Shown: positions 8,283 through 18,394 of the stretch, piece after piece
Position numbering within the stretch: the first letter of the stretch is position 1
Layout of the letters: each line of letters begins with the position of its first letter
Origin: Pectobacterium araliae
Lineage (GTDB): Bacteria > Pseudomonadota > Gammaproteobacteria > Enterobacterales > Enterobacteriaceae
Reading direction: 5' to 3'
Assembly: GCF_037076465.1 (NCBI RefSeq)
Contig: NZ_AP028908.1
Location: 1,364,001 to 1,428,000, forward strand
DNA length: 64,000 nt
Translations under genes and position numbers: made by a program
Notes under the pieces: model-generated
Seen by the model: the letters and a program-made list of their open reading frames with translations, nothing else
Told to the model about the DNA's origin: nothing
Databases searched by the model: none

Positions 8283-9018
8283 TGTGGAACTGGAAAGCAT
8301 CATTAACGAGAAGCTGAGTACCGAGACGTTTCAGGACTACGCGCCGAACGGTTTACAGGTCGAGGGGCGTGCCGAAGTGAAACGTATTGTGACGGGCGTA
8401 ACGGCCTCACAGGCGCTGCTGGATGCGGCGGTAGAAAAGCAGGCCGATGCGATACTGGTTCACCACGGTTACTTCTGGAAAAACGAACCGCAGATTGTTT
8501 GTGGTATGAAGCGTAACCGACTGAAAACGCTGTTGCTCAATGATATCAACCTGTATGGCTATCATCTGCCGTTGGACGCACACCCAGAGTTGGGGAATAA
8601 CGCACAACTGGCGGCGCTGTTGGAGATTCAGGTGCAGGGCGCGATCGAGCCGCTGGTGCCATATGGCGAACTGGCACAGCCCATGACGGCGGATGCCTTT
8701 TGCCGCCGTGTAGAAAAACGGCTGGGGCGTAGTGTGCTGCATTGTGGGGATAATGCACCGCAACAGATACAGCGCGTGGCCTGGTGTACCGGTGGCGGTC
8801 AGGGCTTTATTGAACAAGCTGCCCGCTTTGGGGTCGATGCGTTTATTACTGGTGAAGTGTCTGAGCAAACGATCCACGTCGCTCGCGAAATGGGGCTGCA
8901 TTTCTTTGCTGCTGGACACCATGCTACCGAACGCGGTGGTATCCGGGCGTTGGGTGAATGGCTGGCGGCACAACATGGTTTTGATGTGACATTTATTGAT
9001 ATTCCTAATCCGGCCTGA
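8275..9018 (+). CDS. ybgI: YbgI/NIF3 family dinuclear metal protein
   Basis: A 247-residue cytoplasmic protein, the same length as E. coli YbgI, of the NIF3 family (annotated in databases as GTP cyclohydrolase 1 type 2 homologue). It forms a ring with two metal ions per subunit. Metal ligands are in LVHHGYFW (His63, His64) and the C-terminal GHHATERGG. The ATG at 8275 overlaps the phrB stop by 8 bases; an upstream in-frame ATG at 8218 lies inside phrB and is unlikely. E. coli ybgI precedes ybgJKL-nei, and that order is kept here. The cellular reaction is not established. Confidence 0.93.
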   Translation: MRNVELESIINEKLSTETFQDYAPNGLQVEGRAEVKRIVTGVTASQALLDAAVEKQADAILVHHGYFWKNEPQIVCGMKRNRLKTLLLNDINLYGYHLPLDAHPELGNNAQLAALLEIQVQGAIEPLVPYGELAQPMTADAFCRRVEKRLGRSVLHCGDNAPQQIQRVAWCTGGGQGFIEQAARFGVDAFITGEVSEQTIHVAREMGLHFFAAGHHATERGGIRALGEWLAAQHGFDVTFIDIPNPA

Positions 9019-9082
9019 TGGGCTGAAAATATCGGTATTACATGGGAATGATGGTGCATTTTGTAGGTTGGCATCGTTCTTG

Positions 9083-9098
9083 CTTGTCTATTGACAAG
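9083..9098. promoter_or_regulatory. Palindrome upstream of pxpB
   Basis: The sequence cttgtc-tatt-gacaag is a perfect 6-bp inverted repeat, partly extended outward by gttct/agaac. It lies in the 155-base gap between ybgI and pxpB and overlaps a TTGACA hexamer at 9092-9097. It could be an operator or a short stem; no matching regulator is encoded nearby. Confidence 0.35.
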
Positions 9099-9173
9099 AA
9101 AAGAGAACAGTAAGCAACGTTAATCATTTGGCTATGTTCACCATGACGGATAAACGTGATTCAGGAGGAAAGA

Positions 9174-9830
9174 TTGCAACGAGCACGGTGTTATCTTCTG
9201 GGCGAGAGAGCGGTCGTTCTTGAACTGGAACCGCCCATGTCGCTGGAGAGCCAGCAACGGATATGGGGGCTTGCCGAGCGCCTGAATCACCATGAAGAGG
9301 TGCTGGAAGCGATTCCCGGCATGAACAACCTGACGGTGGTGTTGGCGCACCCGCAACAGATTGCGCGGGATGCGATTGAGCGCTTGCAGCGCTGGTGGGA
9401 GGAAAGCGAATCGCTAGCGTTTGACCCACGAGATATCGACATTCCTGTCATTTATGGGGGAGAGGTGGGACCGGATCTGGCGGACGTTGCCGCTCACAGT
9501 GGCCTGACAGTGAGTCAGGTTGTGGAAGCGCATGCGGCTGCACAGTATGTGGTCTACTTTTTGGGCTTCCAGCCGGGTTTTGCTTACCTCGGCGGCTTAA
9601 ATGAGAAATTGCATATGCCGCGCCGCGCCGAACCCCGTGTGCGTGTGCCTGCGGGATCGGTCGGGATTGGCGGTGCGCAGACGGGGATTTATCCGCTGGC
9701 AACGCCGGGCGGCTGGCAGCTGATTGGTCGCACCTCACTGAAACTGTTCAACCCGCAAACGATGCCGCCAACACTGCTGCGCCCCGGCGATAACGTTCGG
9801 TTTCTGCCACAGAAGGAGGGCATATGCTGA
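9174..9830 (+). CDS. pxpB: 5-oxoprolinase subunit PxpB
   Basis: One of three subunits of the ATP-dependent prokaryotic 5-oxoprolinase, which hydrolyses 5-oxoproline (pyroglutamate) to glutamate. The protein starts [18 protein letters not shown] and contains the conserved [14 protein letters not shown] and [16 protein letters not shown] motifs. I chose the TTG codon at 9174 because aggaggaa lies directly upstream at good spacing and the result is 218 aa, the E. coli length; a GTG at 9156 would place the ribosome site inside the gene. It overlaps pxpC by 7 bases. Confidence 0.94.
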   Translation: MQRARCYLLGERAVVLELEPPMSLESQQRIWGLAERLNHHEEVLEAIPGMNNLTVVLAHPQQIARDAIERLQRWWEESESLAFDPRDIDIPVIYGGEVGPDLADVAAHSGLTVSQVVEAHAAAQYVVYFLGFQPGFAYLGGLNEKLHMPRRAEPRVRVPAGSVGIGGAQTGIYPLATPGGWQLIGRTSLKLFNPQTMPPTLLRPGDNVRFLPQKEGIC

Positions 9831-10768
9831 AAGTTATCCATGCCGGATTGCATACTTCAGTGCAGGACGGCGGCCGCGTCGGCTTTCGCCGTTTGGGTAT
9901 CAGCCAGTCAGGCGCGCTCGATCTGCCTGCCCTGAAAATGGCCAACTTGCTCGTTGGCAACGAGGAGAATGCCGCTGCGTTGGAAATTACACTGGGCAAG
10001 TTTAGTGCAACGTTTACCACGGCCTGCTGGGTGGCGCTGACCGGGGCGGATTGTCATGCTGAGTTGGATGGAAAGCCGCTCTGGACAGGCTGGCGTTTCG
10101 CCGCGAAACCGGGGCAGACGTTGAAAATGCGTCTGCCGCGTAACGGAATGCGTAGCTATTTGTCCTTGTCCGGCGGTGTGGATGTGCCGGAAGCGCTTGG
10201 CTCGCGCAGTACCGATTTGAAGGCCGGTTTTGGTGGTTTTGACGGACGTTTATTGAGGGATGGCGATGAACTCCCGCTGGGAACACCCACTCGCGAACTG
10301 ACGCGAGAAGCGGGTATCAAGCAACTGTTGTTTGGCAACCGCGTGCGGGCATTGCCGGGGCCGGAGTATCAGGAATTCAGTGAAGAGATGCAGGAACTGT
10401 TCTGGCGGACTTCCTGGCAGTTGAGTCCGCAAAGTAACCGCATGGGTTACCGTTTGGTGGGAGCTGAGCTACAGCGTACTACGTCATCAGGTAATAAACC
10501 GCGCGAGCTGCCTTCACATGGGCTACTACCGGGCGTCGTCCAGATTCCCCACAACGGTCATCCTATTGTATTGCTGGCGGATGCGCAGACCACTGGTGGT
10601 TACCCGCGTATTGCGAGTGTGATTGAAGCTGATTTATTCCATTTGGCGCAAATCCGGCTCGGTGAACCGATACATTTTATTCACTGTACGCCGGCTCAGG
10701 CGCAAAAAGCCGCAGAAGAACAGCGGCGTTACCTCGAACAATTGGCGTGGAGGCTGCATGATTATTGA
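9824..10768 (+). CDS. pxpC: 5-oxoprolinase subunit PxpC
   Basis: A 314-residue subunit (E. coli YbgK 310 aa) of the biotin-dependent-carboxylase-like family (AHS2 domain). It begins [20 protein letters not shown], with the family motif GISQSGALD near residue 26 and the long central [18 protein letters not shown] region. It works with PxpB and PxpA in ATP-dependent opening of 5-oxoproline. The start overlaps the end of pxpB and its stop lies inside pxpA, which indicates translational coupling of the three subunits. Confidence 0.95.
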   Translation: MLKVIHAGLHTSVQDGGRVGFRRLGISQSGALDLPALKMANLLVGNEENAAALEITLGKFSATFTTACWVALTGADCHAELDGKPLWTGWRFAAKPGQTLKMRLPRNGMRSYLSLSGGVDVPEALGSRSTDLKAGFGGFDGRLLRDGDELPLGTPTRELTREAGIKQLLFGNRVRALPGPEYQEFSEEMQELFWRTSWQLSPQSNRMGYRLVGAELQRTTSSGNKPRELPSHGLLPGVVQIPHNGHPIVLLADAQTTGGYPRIASVIEADLFHLAQIRLGEPIHFIHCTPAQAQKAAEEQRRYLEQLAWRLHDY

Positions 10769-11495
10769 TCTGAATGCCGATTTGGGCGAGGGCGGTGAGA
10801 ACGATGAAGCGCTGCTGAAGCTGGTGACGTCGGCCAACATTGCCTGTGGTTTTCACGCTGGTGATGCGCAGACCATGCGCCAGTCAGTACGTTGGGGGAT
10901 TGGCTATGGGGTCGCGCTTGGTGCTCACCCAAGTTTTCTCGATCGTGAAAATTTTGGTCGCAAGGCGATGAATGTGCCCGCAGACGTTGTTTTTGCGCAG
11001 ATGGTCTATCAACTTGGTGCGCTCAGTGCGATCGTTGCTGCCGAAGGCGGAACGCTGTCGCACGTTAAGCCCCATGGGATGCTTTACAATCAGTCTGCCA
11101 GCCAGCCAGGGTTAGCCGATGCAGTAGCCAAGGCGGTGAAGGTCGTCAATCCGACATTGCGTTTGGTTGGGTTGGCGGGAAGTGAATTAATCCGAGCCGG
11201 AAAACGACTGGGGCTAGAAACACGTCAGGAAGTGTTCTCCGATCGTTGCTATCTACCCGACGGGGCGTTGGTGCCGCGCACTCAGGCTGGGGCGTTGATT
11301 AACAGCGATGAACTGGCGCTGGCACAGACGTTGGAAATGATTCAACGCCAGCGGGTCAGGGCGATCGACGGTTCCTGGGTCAACGTACAAGCGGATACCG
11401 TCTGTATTCACGGCGATGGACAACACGCGCTGCTGTTTGCCCGTAAGCTGCGTAACTGCTTTAGCCAGCATCAGATCGCTGTTGCGGCGGCATAA
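10758..11495 (+). CDS. pxpA: 5-oxoprolinase subunit PxpA (LamB/YcsF family)
   Basis: A 245-residue LamB/YcsF-family protein (E. coli YbgL 244 aa), the third 5-oxoprolinase subunit. Characteristic motifs are DLNADLGEG at the N-terminus, [14 protein letters not shown] and [10 protein letters not shown]. The ATG at 10758 lies 11 bases before the end of pxpC; a longer frame from 10623 would overlap pxpC extensively and is rejected. The gene is followed 29 bases later by pcp, whose product releases the substrate of this enzyme. Confidence 0.95.
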   Translation: MIIDLNADLGEGGENDEALLKLVTSANIACGFHAGDAQTMRQSVRWGIGYGVALGAHPSFLDRENFGRKAMNVPADVVFAQMVYQLGALSAIVAAEGGTLSHVKPHGMLYNQSASQPGLADAVAKAVKVVNPTLRLVGLAGSELIRAGKRLGLETRQEVFSDRCYLPDGALVPRTQAGALINSDELALAQTLEMIQRQRVRAIDGSWVNVQADTVCIHGDGQHALLFARKLRNCFSQHQIAVAAA

Positions 11496-11524
11496 TCATT
11501 ATTTTTGTATGGCGGGGATAACCG

Positions 11525-12172
11525 ATGAAAACCGTTTTAATTACGGCGTTTGAACCTTTTGCGGGTGAAGCGATTAACCCCTCTTGGGAAGCGGTAAAAG
11601 TCCTTCATCAGCGGGAGGTCGGCGGTGCCCGCGTGGTGGCTTGCCGTTTATCTTGCGTTTTTGACCTGTCATTGGAACAGCTTTACCGTGCGATGGCTGA
11701 ATGGCAGCCGGAAGTGGTGATCGCAGTGGGGCAGGCTGGAGGGAGCGCCGATATTTCCGTCGAACGCGTGGCGATCAACATTAATGATGCGCGAATTCCT
11801 GATAATCGAGGCAATCAGCCGATTGATACGCCCGTGGTGGAAAATGGGCCAGCGGCGTATTTCTCGACGCTGCCAGTAAAAGCGCTAGTGCAGGCATTAC
11901 GCGTGGCGGGTATCCCCGCGTCGGTGTCGCAAACGGCGGGAACGTTTGTCTGCAACCATGTGATGTATGGACTCTTACATCATCTTCATCAACAGGGTGA
12001 TGTGGTGCGCGGCGGATTTGTGCATATTCCCTATTCACCAGAACAGGGCGCACGACACCCCGGTGAACCGAGCATGCCAACCTCATTAGTCACAACGGCA
12101 TTAGAAGTGATGATTAAGCAGTCGCTGATGCAGCAGGCGGATGTGGCGCTGACGGGGGGGGCATTACATTAG
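11525..12172 (+). CDS. pcp: Pyrrolidone-carboxylate peptidase
   Basis: A 215-residue cysteine peptidase (family C15) that removes N-terminal pyroglutamate from peptides. The catalytic triad is visible as Glu80 (SVERVAIN), Cys143 ([14 protein letters not shown]) and His167 (FVHIPY). The N-terminus [20 protein letters not shown] is typical. E. coli has no pcp at this place. Here it is inserted between pxpA and nei, 29 bases after pxpA with a gggga ribosome site, so release and hydrolysis of 5-oxoproline are encoded as one unit. Confidence 0.96.
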   Translation: MKTVLITAFEPFAGEAINPSWEAVKVLHQREVGGARVVACRLSCVFDLSLEQLYRAMAEWQPEVVIAVGQAGGSADISVERVAININDARIPDNRGNQPIDTPVVENGPAAYFSTLPVKALVQALRVAGIPASVSQTAGTFVCNHVMYGLLHHLHQQGDVVRGGFVHIPYSPEQGARHPGEPSMPTSLVTTALEVMIKQSLMQQADVALTGGALH

Positions 12173-12221
12173 TTTAGCGAATCGCTCTGTCGCAGAGCAT
12201 CTGATTTTCAGGGAGTAAAGT

Positions 12222-13013
12222 ATGCCGGAAGGACCGGAAATTCGCCGGGCGGCCGATAAATTGGTTGAGGCAGTAGTCGGGAAAACGTTGACGCGTGTCT
12301 GGTTTGCATTTCCAGAACTGAAGCCATACGAAGCAGAATTGATCGGGCAACAGGTCAGGCAGATTGAAACGCGCGGGAAGGCGCTGCTGACTTACTTTAG
12401 CAACGAGCGGGTGTTGTATAGCCATAATCAGCTGTATGGCGTGTGGCGAGTGGTGAATGCGGGCGAGTCGCCGGAAACAAAACGGGATTTGCGCGTCCGA
12501 CTGGAAACGCAGGATCGCGCCATTCTGCTTTACAGCGCGTCAGATATTGAAATGCTGACGCCGGAGACGCTCTCGACGCATCCTTTTCTACAACGAATTG
12601 GCCCGGATGTGTTGGATCTTTCGCTGACGCCGGAGCAGGTGTGTGAGCGCTTGTTATTACCGCGTTTTCGTCGTCGCCAATTCAGTGGGTTGCTGCTGGA
12701 TCAGGCTTTTCTCGCGGGGTTGGGGAATTATCTGCGCGTCGAGATTCTGTGGCAGGCTCGGTTAGCCCCCCAACATACGGCAGCACAGTTGAATGAAGAA
12801 CAGTTACAGATGCTGAGTCGGGCATTGCTGGATATTCCTCGGTTGTCTTACACCACGCGCGGCACGGTTGATGACAATCGACACCATGGGGCGATTTTTT
12901 CGTTCAAGGTTTTCCATCGTGAAGGGGAACGCTGTGAGCGCTGCGGCGGAATGATTGAAAGAACGATGCTGTCATCGCGCCCGTTTTATTGGTGCCCGCA
13001 CTGCCAGAGGTAG
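12222..13013 (+). CDS. nei: Endonuclease VIII (Nei)
   Basis: A 263-residue DNA glycosylase/AP lyase (same length as E. coli Nei) that removes oxidised pyrimidines. The catalytic N-terminus is [14 protein letters not shown], with Pro2 as nucleophile after Met removal and Glu3. The C-terminal zinc finger is CERCGG and WCPHCQR, complete with four cysteines. The start follows agggagtaaagt. It is the last gene of the rightward cluster and ends at a bidirectional hairpin shared with gltA. Confidence 0.96.
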   Translation: MPEGPEIRRAADKLVEAVVGKTLTRVWFAFPELKPYEAELIGQQVRQIETRGKALLTYFSNERVLYSHNQLYGVWRVVNAGESPETKRDLRVRLETQDRAILLYSASDIEMLTPETLSTHPFLQRIGPDVLDLSLTPEQVCERLLLPRFRRRQFSGLLLDQAFLAGLGNYLRVEILWQARLAPQHTAAQLNEEQLQMLSRALLDIPRLSYTTRGTVDDNRHHGAIFSFKVFHREGERCERCGGMIERTMLSSRPFYWCPHCQR

Positions 13014-13046
13014 TAGAAGTAAGAGAAATTCGGTTCTGAAACAACA

Positions 13047-13067
13047 AAGGCCGGATAGTCCGGCCTT
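13047..13067. terminator. Bidirectional terminator between nei and gltA
   Basis: A perfect 9-bp stem (aaggccgga with tccggcctt) with a 3-base loop lies between the convergent nei and gltA genes, with short A and T runs on either side. Confidence 0.85.
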
Positions 13068-13086
13068 ATTGCACAGCTTGAATAGA

Positions 13087-14373
13087 TTAATCGTGTTTCA
13101 GGTTGGACGAGAAATCACGTTTGTCGTAGCCGGTATACAGCTGACGTGGACGGGCAATCTTGATGCCGTCGTCGTGCATTTCGTTCCAGTGCGCAATCCA
13201 GCCTACAGTACGTGCCATCGCGAAGATAACGGTAAACATGGAAGACGGAATACCCATCGCTTTCAGGATGATACCGGAGTAGAAGTCCACGTTAGGATAC
13301 AGTTTCTTCTCGATAAAGTACGGATCGTTCAGTGCGATGTTTTCCAACTCCATCGCCACTTCCAGCAGATCATCTTTTCTGCCCAATTCTTTCAGCACTT
13401 CATGGCAGGTTTCACGCATGACGGTGGCGCGCGGATCGTGGTTTTTATACACACGGTGGCCGAAGCCCATCAGGCGGAAGGAGTCGTTCTTGTCTTTTGC
13501 ACGTTCGATAAACGCAGGGATGTGTTCCACGCTGCTGATTTCTTCCAGCATCCGCAGGCAGGCTTCGTTCGCGCCGCCGTGTGCCGGTCCCCACAGCGAG
13601 GCGATCCCCGCGGCGATACAGGCAAATGGATTTGCACCGGACGAACCCGCCGTACGCACGGTAGACGTCGAGGCGTTTTGTTCGTGATCGGCATGCAGGA
13701 TAAGAATACGATCCATGGCGCGTTCCAGCACCGGATTCACAACATATTCTTCACAAGGAGTGGAGAACATCATGTGCAGGAAATTACCCGCGTAGGACAG
13801 GTTATTTTTTGGATAAACAAATGGCTGACCCAGTGAATATTTATAACACATCGCTGCGACGGTCGGCATTTTCGACAGCAGGCGATAAGCCGCGATTTCG
13901 CGGTGGCGCTCGATACTAATGTCGAGAGAATCGTGGTAAAACGCCGCCAGTGCACCGGTGACACCGCATAAAACGGCCATTGGATGTGAATCACGGCGGA
14001 AACCGTGGAACAGACGGGTAATCTGTTCATGGATCATGGTGTGACGAGTTACGGTAGTTTTGAACGTTTCATACTGTTCGACCGTTGGGACTTCACCGAA
14101 CAACAGGATGTAAGACACTTCAAGATAATTCGATTTTTCAGCCAGTTGGGCAATCGGGAAGCCGCGATGCAGCAGGATGCCTTCATCGCCGTCGATATAG
14201 GTAATTTTTGATTCGCAAGATGCGGTAGAGGTAAAGCCAGGGTCAAATGTGAAGTAACCTTTGGAACCGAGGGGACGAATATCAATCTCATCATATCCTA
14301 GCGTACCGGATAGGACATTTAGCTCAATCGGTTCTTTACCTTCTAGGGTAAGTGTTGCTTTTTTATCAGCCAT
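13087..14373 (-). CDS. gltA: Citrate synthase (type II, hexameric)
   Basis: A 428-residue citrate synthase (E. coli 427 aa) that condenses acetyl-CoA and oxaloacetate at the entry of the TCA cycle. Catalytic regions are visible: [32 protein letters not shown] and PNVDFYSG. The N-terminal extension with [20 protein letters not shown] is characteristic of the NADH-inhibited Gram-negative hexamer. The gene is divergent from sdhC across about 650 bases, as in E. coli, and the shared intergenic region carries promoters for both directions. Confidence 0.98.
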   Translation of the reverse strand: MADKKATLTLEGKEPIELNVLSGTLGYDEIDIRPLGSKGYFTFDPGFTSTASCESKITYIDGDEGILLHRGFPIAQLAEKSNYLEVSYILLFGEVPTVEQYETFKTTVTRHTMIHEQITRLFHGFRRDSHPMAVLCGVTGALAAFYHDSLDISIERHREIAAYRLLSKMPTVAAMCYKYSLGQPFVYPKNNLSYAGNFLHMMFSTPCEEYVVNPVLERAMDRILILHADHEQNASTSTVRTAGSSGANPFACIAAGIASLWGPAHGGANEACLRMLEEISSVEHIPAFIERAKDKNDSFRLMGFGHRVYKNHDPRATVMRETCHEVLKELGRKDDLLEVAMELENIALNDPYFIEKKLYPNVDFYSGIILKAMGIPSSMFTVIFAMARTVGWIAHWNEMHDDGIKIARPRQLYTGYDKRDFSSNLKHD

Positions 14374-14759
14374 TTACAGTCTCCTTAGCGCTTTAATTTT
14401 AAAAATTCTCACTGAAGAAATACCGTCATGCCTGTGCACCGGACGAGTAATGACCGGTGAAACTCTGTCGTGACACAGTCGTCAAATAGGATACAGAGTA
14501 AGGCGGGTAGCCGCATTCAGGATGAAAAATTCGTTCTCCAGGTAATTAACAATCTCCAGACGATTAACAAGGTTCTGAATAGATTGTAGCCATTACCTAT
14601 GATTTTTACGTGGACTCTCTCCACTGTTACATAAGTTACGCCAGTGTGGAAGTGTCCCCCGTGCTTTAACACATCATAAGAAATTCAATCCCCTAGTTGT
14701 AATTGAAATGTTGAAGTTTTGTCAAATCGGATAATTAATTTTATACAAATTGTGAAGTT
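14374..14759. other. gltA leader side of the gltA-sdhC gap
   Basis: No gene is visible. The sequence becomes AT-rich from about 14560 and presumably contains the gltA promoters on the minus strand. I could not assign specific hexamers with confidence. Confidence 0.5.
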
Positions 14760-14775
14760 CGTGATCTAAATCACT
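14760..14775 (+). promoter_or_regulatory. Candidate CRP site upstream of sdhC
   Basis: The sequence CGTGA-tctaaa-TCACT matches the CRP consensus TGTGA-N6-TCACA at 8 of 10 positions. It lies about 70-80 bases before the sdhC -10 hexamer, comparable to the CRP site known upstream of the E. coli sdh operon. Confidence 0.6.
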
Positions 14776-14812
14776 GTTCGGGGCAAATGTCACCAAACAG
14801 TTTGTATGGGAA

Positions 14813-14841
14813 TTGTAATGAGAATGTGAAGGACCTATACT
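14813..14841 (+). promoter_or_regulatory. Candidate sdhC sigma-70 promoter
   Basis: TTGTAA (14813-14818), a 17-base spacer and TATACT (14836-14841) form a good sigma-70 promoter. It would give a leader of about 170 bases before sdhC, which is compatible with post-transcriptional control by small RNAs as known for E. coli sdhC. Confidence 0.65.
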
Positions 14842-15021
14842 CCCGCCAGGTCTCCGGAATCACCCTGCAGTAGGAGCACCCAGTATGAAAGGATCGTGCG
14901 CTGTTTAGACACCGGAATGTCGATGTTTGAGCGCGTATCGTAAACCCACTTTCAGGGCTGCAACTTTCATGCTGTCTGACCTCACATCAGGCCCGGAGGA
15001 AGAAACAATAATAAAAGCTGT

Positions 15022-15411
15022 GTGGGCAAATCTGTGAAAAAACAAAGACCTGTCAATCTGGAATTGCAGACGATCCAGTTTCCCGTTACTGCGATAGCAT
15101 CTATTCTTCATCGCGTCTCCGGCGTTATCACCTTTGTCGCTGTCGGTATTTTACTGTGGCTGTTAGGCACTTCTCTTTCCTCAGAGGAAGGGTTCCTGCG
15201 TGCCGCGGAAATTATGGATAGCTTCATCGTCAAATTTATCGTTTGGGGCATCCTCGTTGCGTTGGCTTATCACATTGTTGGTGGTTTACGTCACCTGTTG
15301 ATGGATTTTGGCTATATAGAAGAAGACCTTGCCGCAGGTAAACGTTCTGCAAATATCTCCTTTATTATTACTGTCGTGCTTTCAATTCTGGCTGGAGTCC
15401 TCGTATGGTAA
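15022..15411 (+). CDS. sdhC: Succinate dehydrogenase cytochrome b556 subunit
   Basis: A 129-residue membrane anchor subunit (same length as E. coli SdhC) that binds heme b and ubiquinone with SdhD. The family signature ILHRVSGVI near residue 30 is present, followed by three membrane helices, and the heme-ligand His lies in ALAYHIVGG. The GTG at 15022 is the likely start by length. The best ribosome site (ggaggaag) is about 18-20 bases upstream, farther than ideal, and another GTG at 15034 is possible. The gene overlaps sdhD by 7 bases. Confidence 0.95.
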   Translation: MGKSVKKQRPVNLELQTIQFPVTAIASILHRVSGVITFVAVGILLWLLGTSLSSEEGFLRAAEIMDSFIVKFIVWGILVALAYHIVGGLRHLLMDFGYIEEDLAAGKRSANISFIITVVLSILAGVLVW

Positions 15412-15752
15412 GCAATGCTTCTGCGTTAGGACGCAATGGCGTACACGATTGGCTACTGATTCGCGCTTCTGCCATTGTTATCGTTCTTTATGTTATTTAT
15501 ATCATTGGTTTTATTGCTACGGCTGGCGACATCACTTATGAAATCTGGCGTGGTTTCTTCGCGATGGCCCTCACCAAAGTATTCACACTGCTAACGTTAT
15601 TTTCCATTCTGGTTCATGCCTGGATAGGGATGTGGCAAGTGCTAACCGACTACATTAAACCGCTGGCCTTACGCCTGACTTTACAGTTGGCAATTGTGGT
15701 AGCGCTGTTGGTGTACGTCATTTATGGAACTGTTGTGGTGTGGGGTGCGTGA
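15405..15752 (+). CDS. sdhD: Succinate dehydrogenase membrane anchor SdhD
   Basis: A 115-residue subunit (same length as E. coli SdhD) with three membrane helices. The segment [16 protein letters not shown] carries the heme-ligand His and the Tyr/Asp near the quinone site. Together with SdhC it anchors the SdhAB catalytic arm to the inner membrane. The stop TGA overlaps the sdhA start by one base (TGATG), indicating translational coupling. Confidence 0.96.
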   Translation: MVSNASALGRNGVHDWLLIRASAIVIVLYVIYIIGFIATAGDITYEIWRGFFAMALTKVFTLLTLFSILVHAWIGMWQVLTDYIKPLALRLTLQLAIVVALLVYVIYGTVVVWGA

Positions 15753-17518
15753 TGAATTTGCCAGTCAGAGAATTTGATGCAGTCGTTGTAGGTGCGGGTG
15801 GCGCAGGTATGCGCGCCGCGCTGCAAATCTCCCAAATGGGCCTGTCCTGTGCCCTATTATCTAAAGTGTTCCCAACCCGTTCTCATACCGTGTCCGCGCA
15901 GGGCGGTATTACCGTTGCGCTGGGCAACACCCATGAGGACAACTGGGAATGGCACATGTATGACACCGTAAAAGGGTCGGATTACATTGGCGATCAGGAT
16001 GCCATTGAATATATGTGTAAAACCGGCCCAGAAGCGATTCTGGAACTGGAACACATGGGGTTACCGTTCTCCCGTCTGGATGATGGCAGTATTTATCAGC
16101 GTCCGTTCGGTGGTCAATCTAAGAATTTTGGCGGCGAGCAGGCTGCACGTACCGCCGCAGCCGCTGACCGTACCGGTCATGCATTACTGCATACGCTGTA
16201 TCAGCAGAACCTGAAAAATCACACCACTATTTTCTCCGAGTGGTATGCCCTCGATCTGGTGAAAAATCAGGATGGTGCGGTTGTCGGTTGTACCGCGATC
16301 TGTATCGAAACCGGTGAAGTTGTCTATTTCAAAGCGAAAGCAACCGTGCTAGCAACCGGCGGTGCGGGGCGTATCTATCAGTCCACCACCAATGCGCACA
16401 TTAATACTGGCGACGGTGTGGGCATGGCATTGCGTGCGGGTGTTCCGTTGCAGGACATGGAAATGTGGCAGTTCCATCCAACCGGGATTGCGGGGGCGGG
16501 TGTGCTGGTCACCGAAGGCTGTCGTGGTGAAGGCGGCTATTTGCTGAATAAGCACGGTGAGCGTTTTATGGAACGCTATGCGCCAAACGCGAAAGATCTG
16601 GCGGGTCGTGATGTGGTTGCCCGTTCTATTATGATCGAGATTCGTGAAGGCCGTGGCTGTGAAGGCCCGTGGGGACCACACGCCAAACTGAAGCTGGATC
16701 ACTTGGGTAAAGACGTTTTGGAATCTCGGCTGCCGGGCATTTTGGAGCTGTCGCGCACGTTTGCCCACGTCGATCCGGTAAAAGAGCCGATCCCGGTTAT
16801 CCCAACCTGCCACTATATGATGGGCGGTATTCCGACCAAAGTGAGCGGTCAAGCGTTGACGGTGAATGAGAAAGGCGAAGATGTGGTGATCCCAGGGCTG
16901 TTTGCCGTGGGTGAAATTGCCTGTGTATCGGTCCATGGTGCTAACCGTCTGGGGGGCAACTCGTTGCTCGACCTGGTGGTATTTGGTCGTTCAGCCGGTA
17001 TTCATTTGCAAGAATCGCTAGATGAGCAGGGCGAAAGCCGTGATGCCAGCGAATCCGATATTGAAGCATCGCTCGACCGCCTCAATCGCTGGAACAATAC
17101 TCGCTCCGGTGAAGATCCGGTTGAAATCCGTAAAGCGCTGCAATCCTGTATGCAGAACAACTTCTCGGTCTTCCGTGAAGGCGATGCGATGGCTAAAGGG
17201 TTAGAAGAGCTGAAAGTGATCCGTGAACGCCTGAAAAATGCGCGACTGGATGACACCTCAAGCGAGTTCAACACCCAGCGCATCGAGTGTCTGGAGCTGG
17301 ATAACCTGATGGAAACCGCGTATGCGACGGCGGTCTCTGCTAACTTCCGTACTGAAAGCCGTGGCGCACACAGCCGCTTCGACTACCCAGAGCGCGACGA
17401 TGAAAATTGGCTGTGCCATTCGTTGTATCTGCCGCAAACCGACAGCATGACACGCCGTGAGGTGAACATGCAGCCTAAACTGCGTCCGGCGTTCCCGCCG
17501 AAAATACGTACTTATTAA
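15752..17518 (+). CDS. sdhA: Succinate dehydrogenase flavoprotein subunit
   Basis: A 588-residue FAD subunit (same length as E. coli SdhA) that oxidises succinate to fumarate. The dinucleotide-binding motif [13 protein letters not shown] is at residues 11-23, the covalent FAD His is His45 ([11 protein letters not shown]), and the active-site regions include HPTGIAGAG and [10 protein letters not shown] chose the ATG at 15752, which overlaps the sdhD stop and yields the MNLPVREFD start; an in-frame GTG at 15740 lies inside sdhD and is unlikely. Confidence 0.98.
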   Translation: MNLPVREFDAVVVGAGGAGMRAALQISQMGLSCALLSKVFPTRSHTVSAQGGITVALGNTHEDNWEWHMYDTVKGSDYIGDQDAIEYMCKTGPEAILELEHMGLPFSRLDDGSIYQRPFGGQSKNFGGEQAARTAAAADRTGHALLHTLYQQNLKNHTTIFSEWYALDLVKNQDGAVVGCTAICIETGEVVYFKAKATVLATGGAGRIYQSTTNAHINTGDGVGMALRAGVPLQDMEMWQFHPTGIAGAGVLVTEGCRGEGGYLLNKHGERFMERYAPNAKDLAGRDVVARSIMIEIREGRGCEGPWGPHAKLKLDHLGKDVLESRLPGILELSRTFAHVDPVKEPIPVIPTCHYMMGGIPTKVSGQALTVNEKGEDVVIPGLFAVGEIACVSVHGANRLGGNSLLDLVVFGRSAGIHLQESLDEQGESRDASESDIEASLDRLNRWNNTRSGEDPVEIRKALQSCMQNNFSVFREGDAMAKGLEELKVIRERLKNARLDDTSSEFNTQRIECLELDNLMETAYATAVSANFRTESRGAHSRFDYPERDDENWLCHSLYLPQTDSMTRREVNMQPKLRPAFPPKIRTY

Positions 17519-17534
17519 TTGCGGAGATCAAACG

Positions 17535-18251
17535 ATGAAAGTCGAATTTTCCATTTATCGTTACAACCCGGATGTTGATGATGCTCCGCGGATGCAGGAT
17601 TATCAGTTGGAGGCGGAAGAAGGCCGCGACATGATGCTGCTGGATGCGCTGATGCTGCTGAAAGAGCAAGATCCAACGCTGTCATTTCGTCGTTCCTGCC
17701 GTGAAGGCGTCTGCGGTTCCGATGGCGTTAACATGAACGGCAAAAATGGGCTGGCCTGTATTACGCCCGTTTCCGCGTTGCGGCGTGGAAACAACAAAAT
17801 TGTTATCCGTCCTTTACCTGGATTACCGGTTGTCCGTGATTTGGTAGTGGACATGGGACAGTTCTATGCTCAATATGAGAAAATAAAGCCTTACCTGTTG
17901 AATAATGGGAAAAATCCGCCAGCGCGCGAGCATCTGCAATCGCCGGAACAGCGTGCCAAGCTGGATGGGTTGTATGAATGCATCATGTGTGCCTGCTGTT
18001 CAACGTCTTGCCCGTCGTTCTGGTGGAACCCGGACAAGTTTGTCGGGCCTGCGGGATTGCTGGCGGCGTACCGTTTCCTAATTGACAGCCGTGATACGGA
18101 AACCACGTCACGACTGGACGGTCTGGACGATGCATTCAGCGTTTTCCGCTGCCACGGCATCATGAACTGCGTCAACGTGTGTCCGAAAGGGTTAAACCCG
18201 ACCAAGGCTATTGGCCATATTAAATCGATGCTGTTGCACCGTAGCGCGTAA
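17535..18251 (+). CDS. sdhB: Succinate dehydrogenase iron-sulfur subunit
   Basis: A 238-residue subunit (same length as E. coli SdhB) carrying electrons from FAD to quinone. The [2Fe-2S] ligands are in CREGVCGSDG and the following NGLAC, and the [4Fe-4S] and [3Fe-4S] ligands are in CIMCACCSTSCP and CVNVCPKGLNP. It lies 16 bases after sdhA with a gcggagat ribosome site and ends the sdh half of the operon. The gap to sucA contains two strong hairpins. Confidence 0.98.
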   Translation: MKVEFSIYRYNPDVDDAPRMQDYQLEAEEGRDMMLLDALMLLKEQDPTLSFRRSCREGVCGSDGVNMNGKNGLACITPVSALRRGNNKIVIRPLPGLPVVRDLVVDMGQFYAQYEKIKPYLLNNGKNPPAREHLQSPEQRAKLDGLYECIMCACCSTSCPSFWWNPDKFVGPAGLLAAYRFLIDSRDTETTSRLDGLDDAFSVFRCHGIMNCVNVCPKGLNPTKAIGHIKSMLLHRSA

Positions 18252-18307
18252 CGGATAGTCAATATCTAACGCGTTATTGCATAAAGATTAAGTAGTAAAA
18301 CATGTAT

Positions 18308-18339
18308 CTCCCTCTGAAGTTGCTATTCTTCAGAGGGAG
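18308..18339. other. 12-bp hairpin in the sdhB-sucA gap
   Basis: A perfect stem ctccctctgaag with cttcagagggag around an 8-base loop ttgctatt. No T run follows, so it is more likely an mRNA processing or stabilising element than a simple terminator. Confidence 0.75.
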
Positions 18340-18343
18340 CGCA

Positions 18344-18394
18344 GGAAACCTTTAAAAACCGGCTTACGCGCCCGAACCGGTTTTTAAAGGTTCC
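18344..18394. other. 18-bp hairpin in the sdhB-sucA gap
   Basis: The left arm ggaaacctttaaaaaccgg and the right arm ccggtttttaaaggttcc pair over 18 bp with one bulged A and a 14-base loop. It lies five bases after the previous hairpin. Two adjacent long stems are good candidates for RNase processing or partial termination between the sdh and suc parts of the operon. Confidence 0.75.

Noticed and set aside
12955..13836. 293-codon + strand frame at the end of nei and across gltA
   Set aside because: It overlaps nei in another frame and runs antisense to gltA through a terminator; both real genes are unambiguous.
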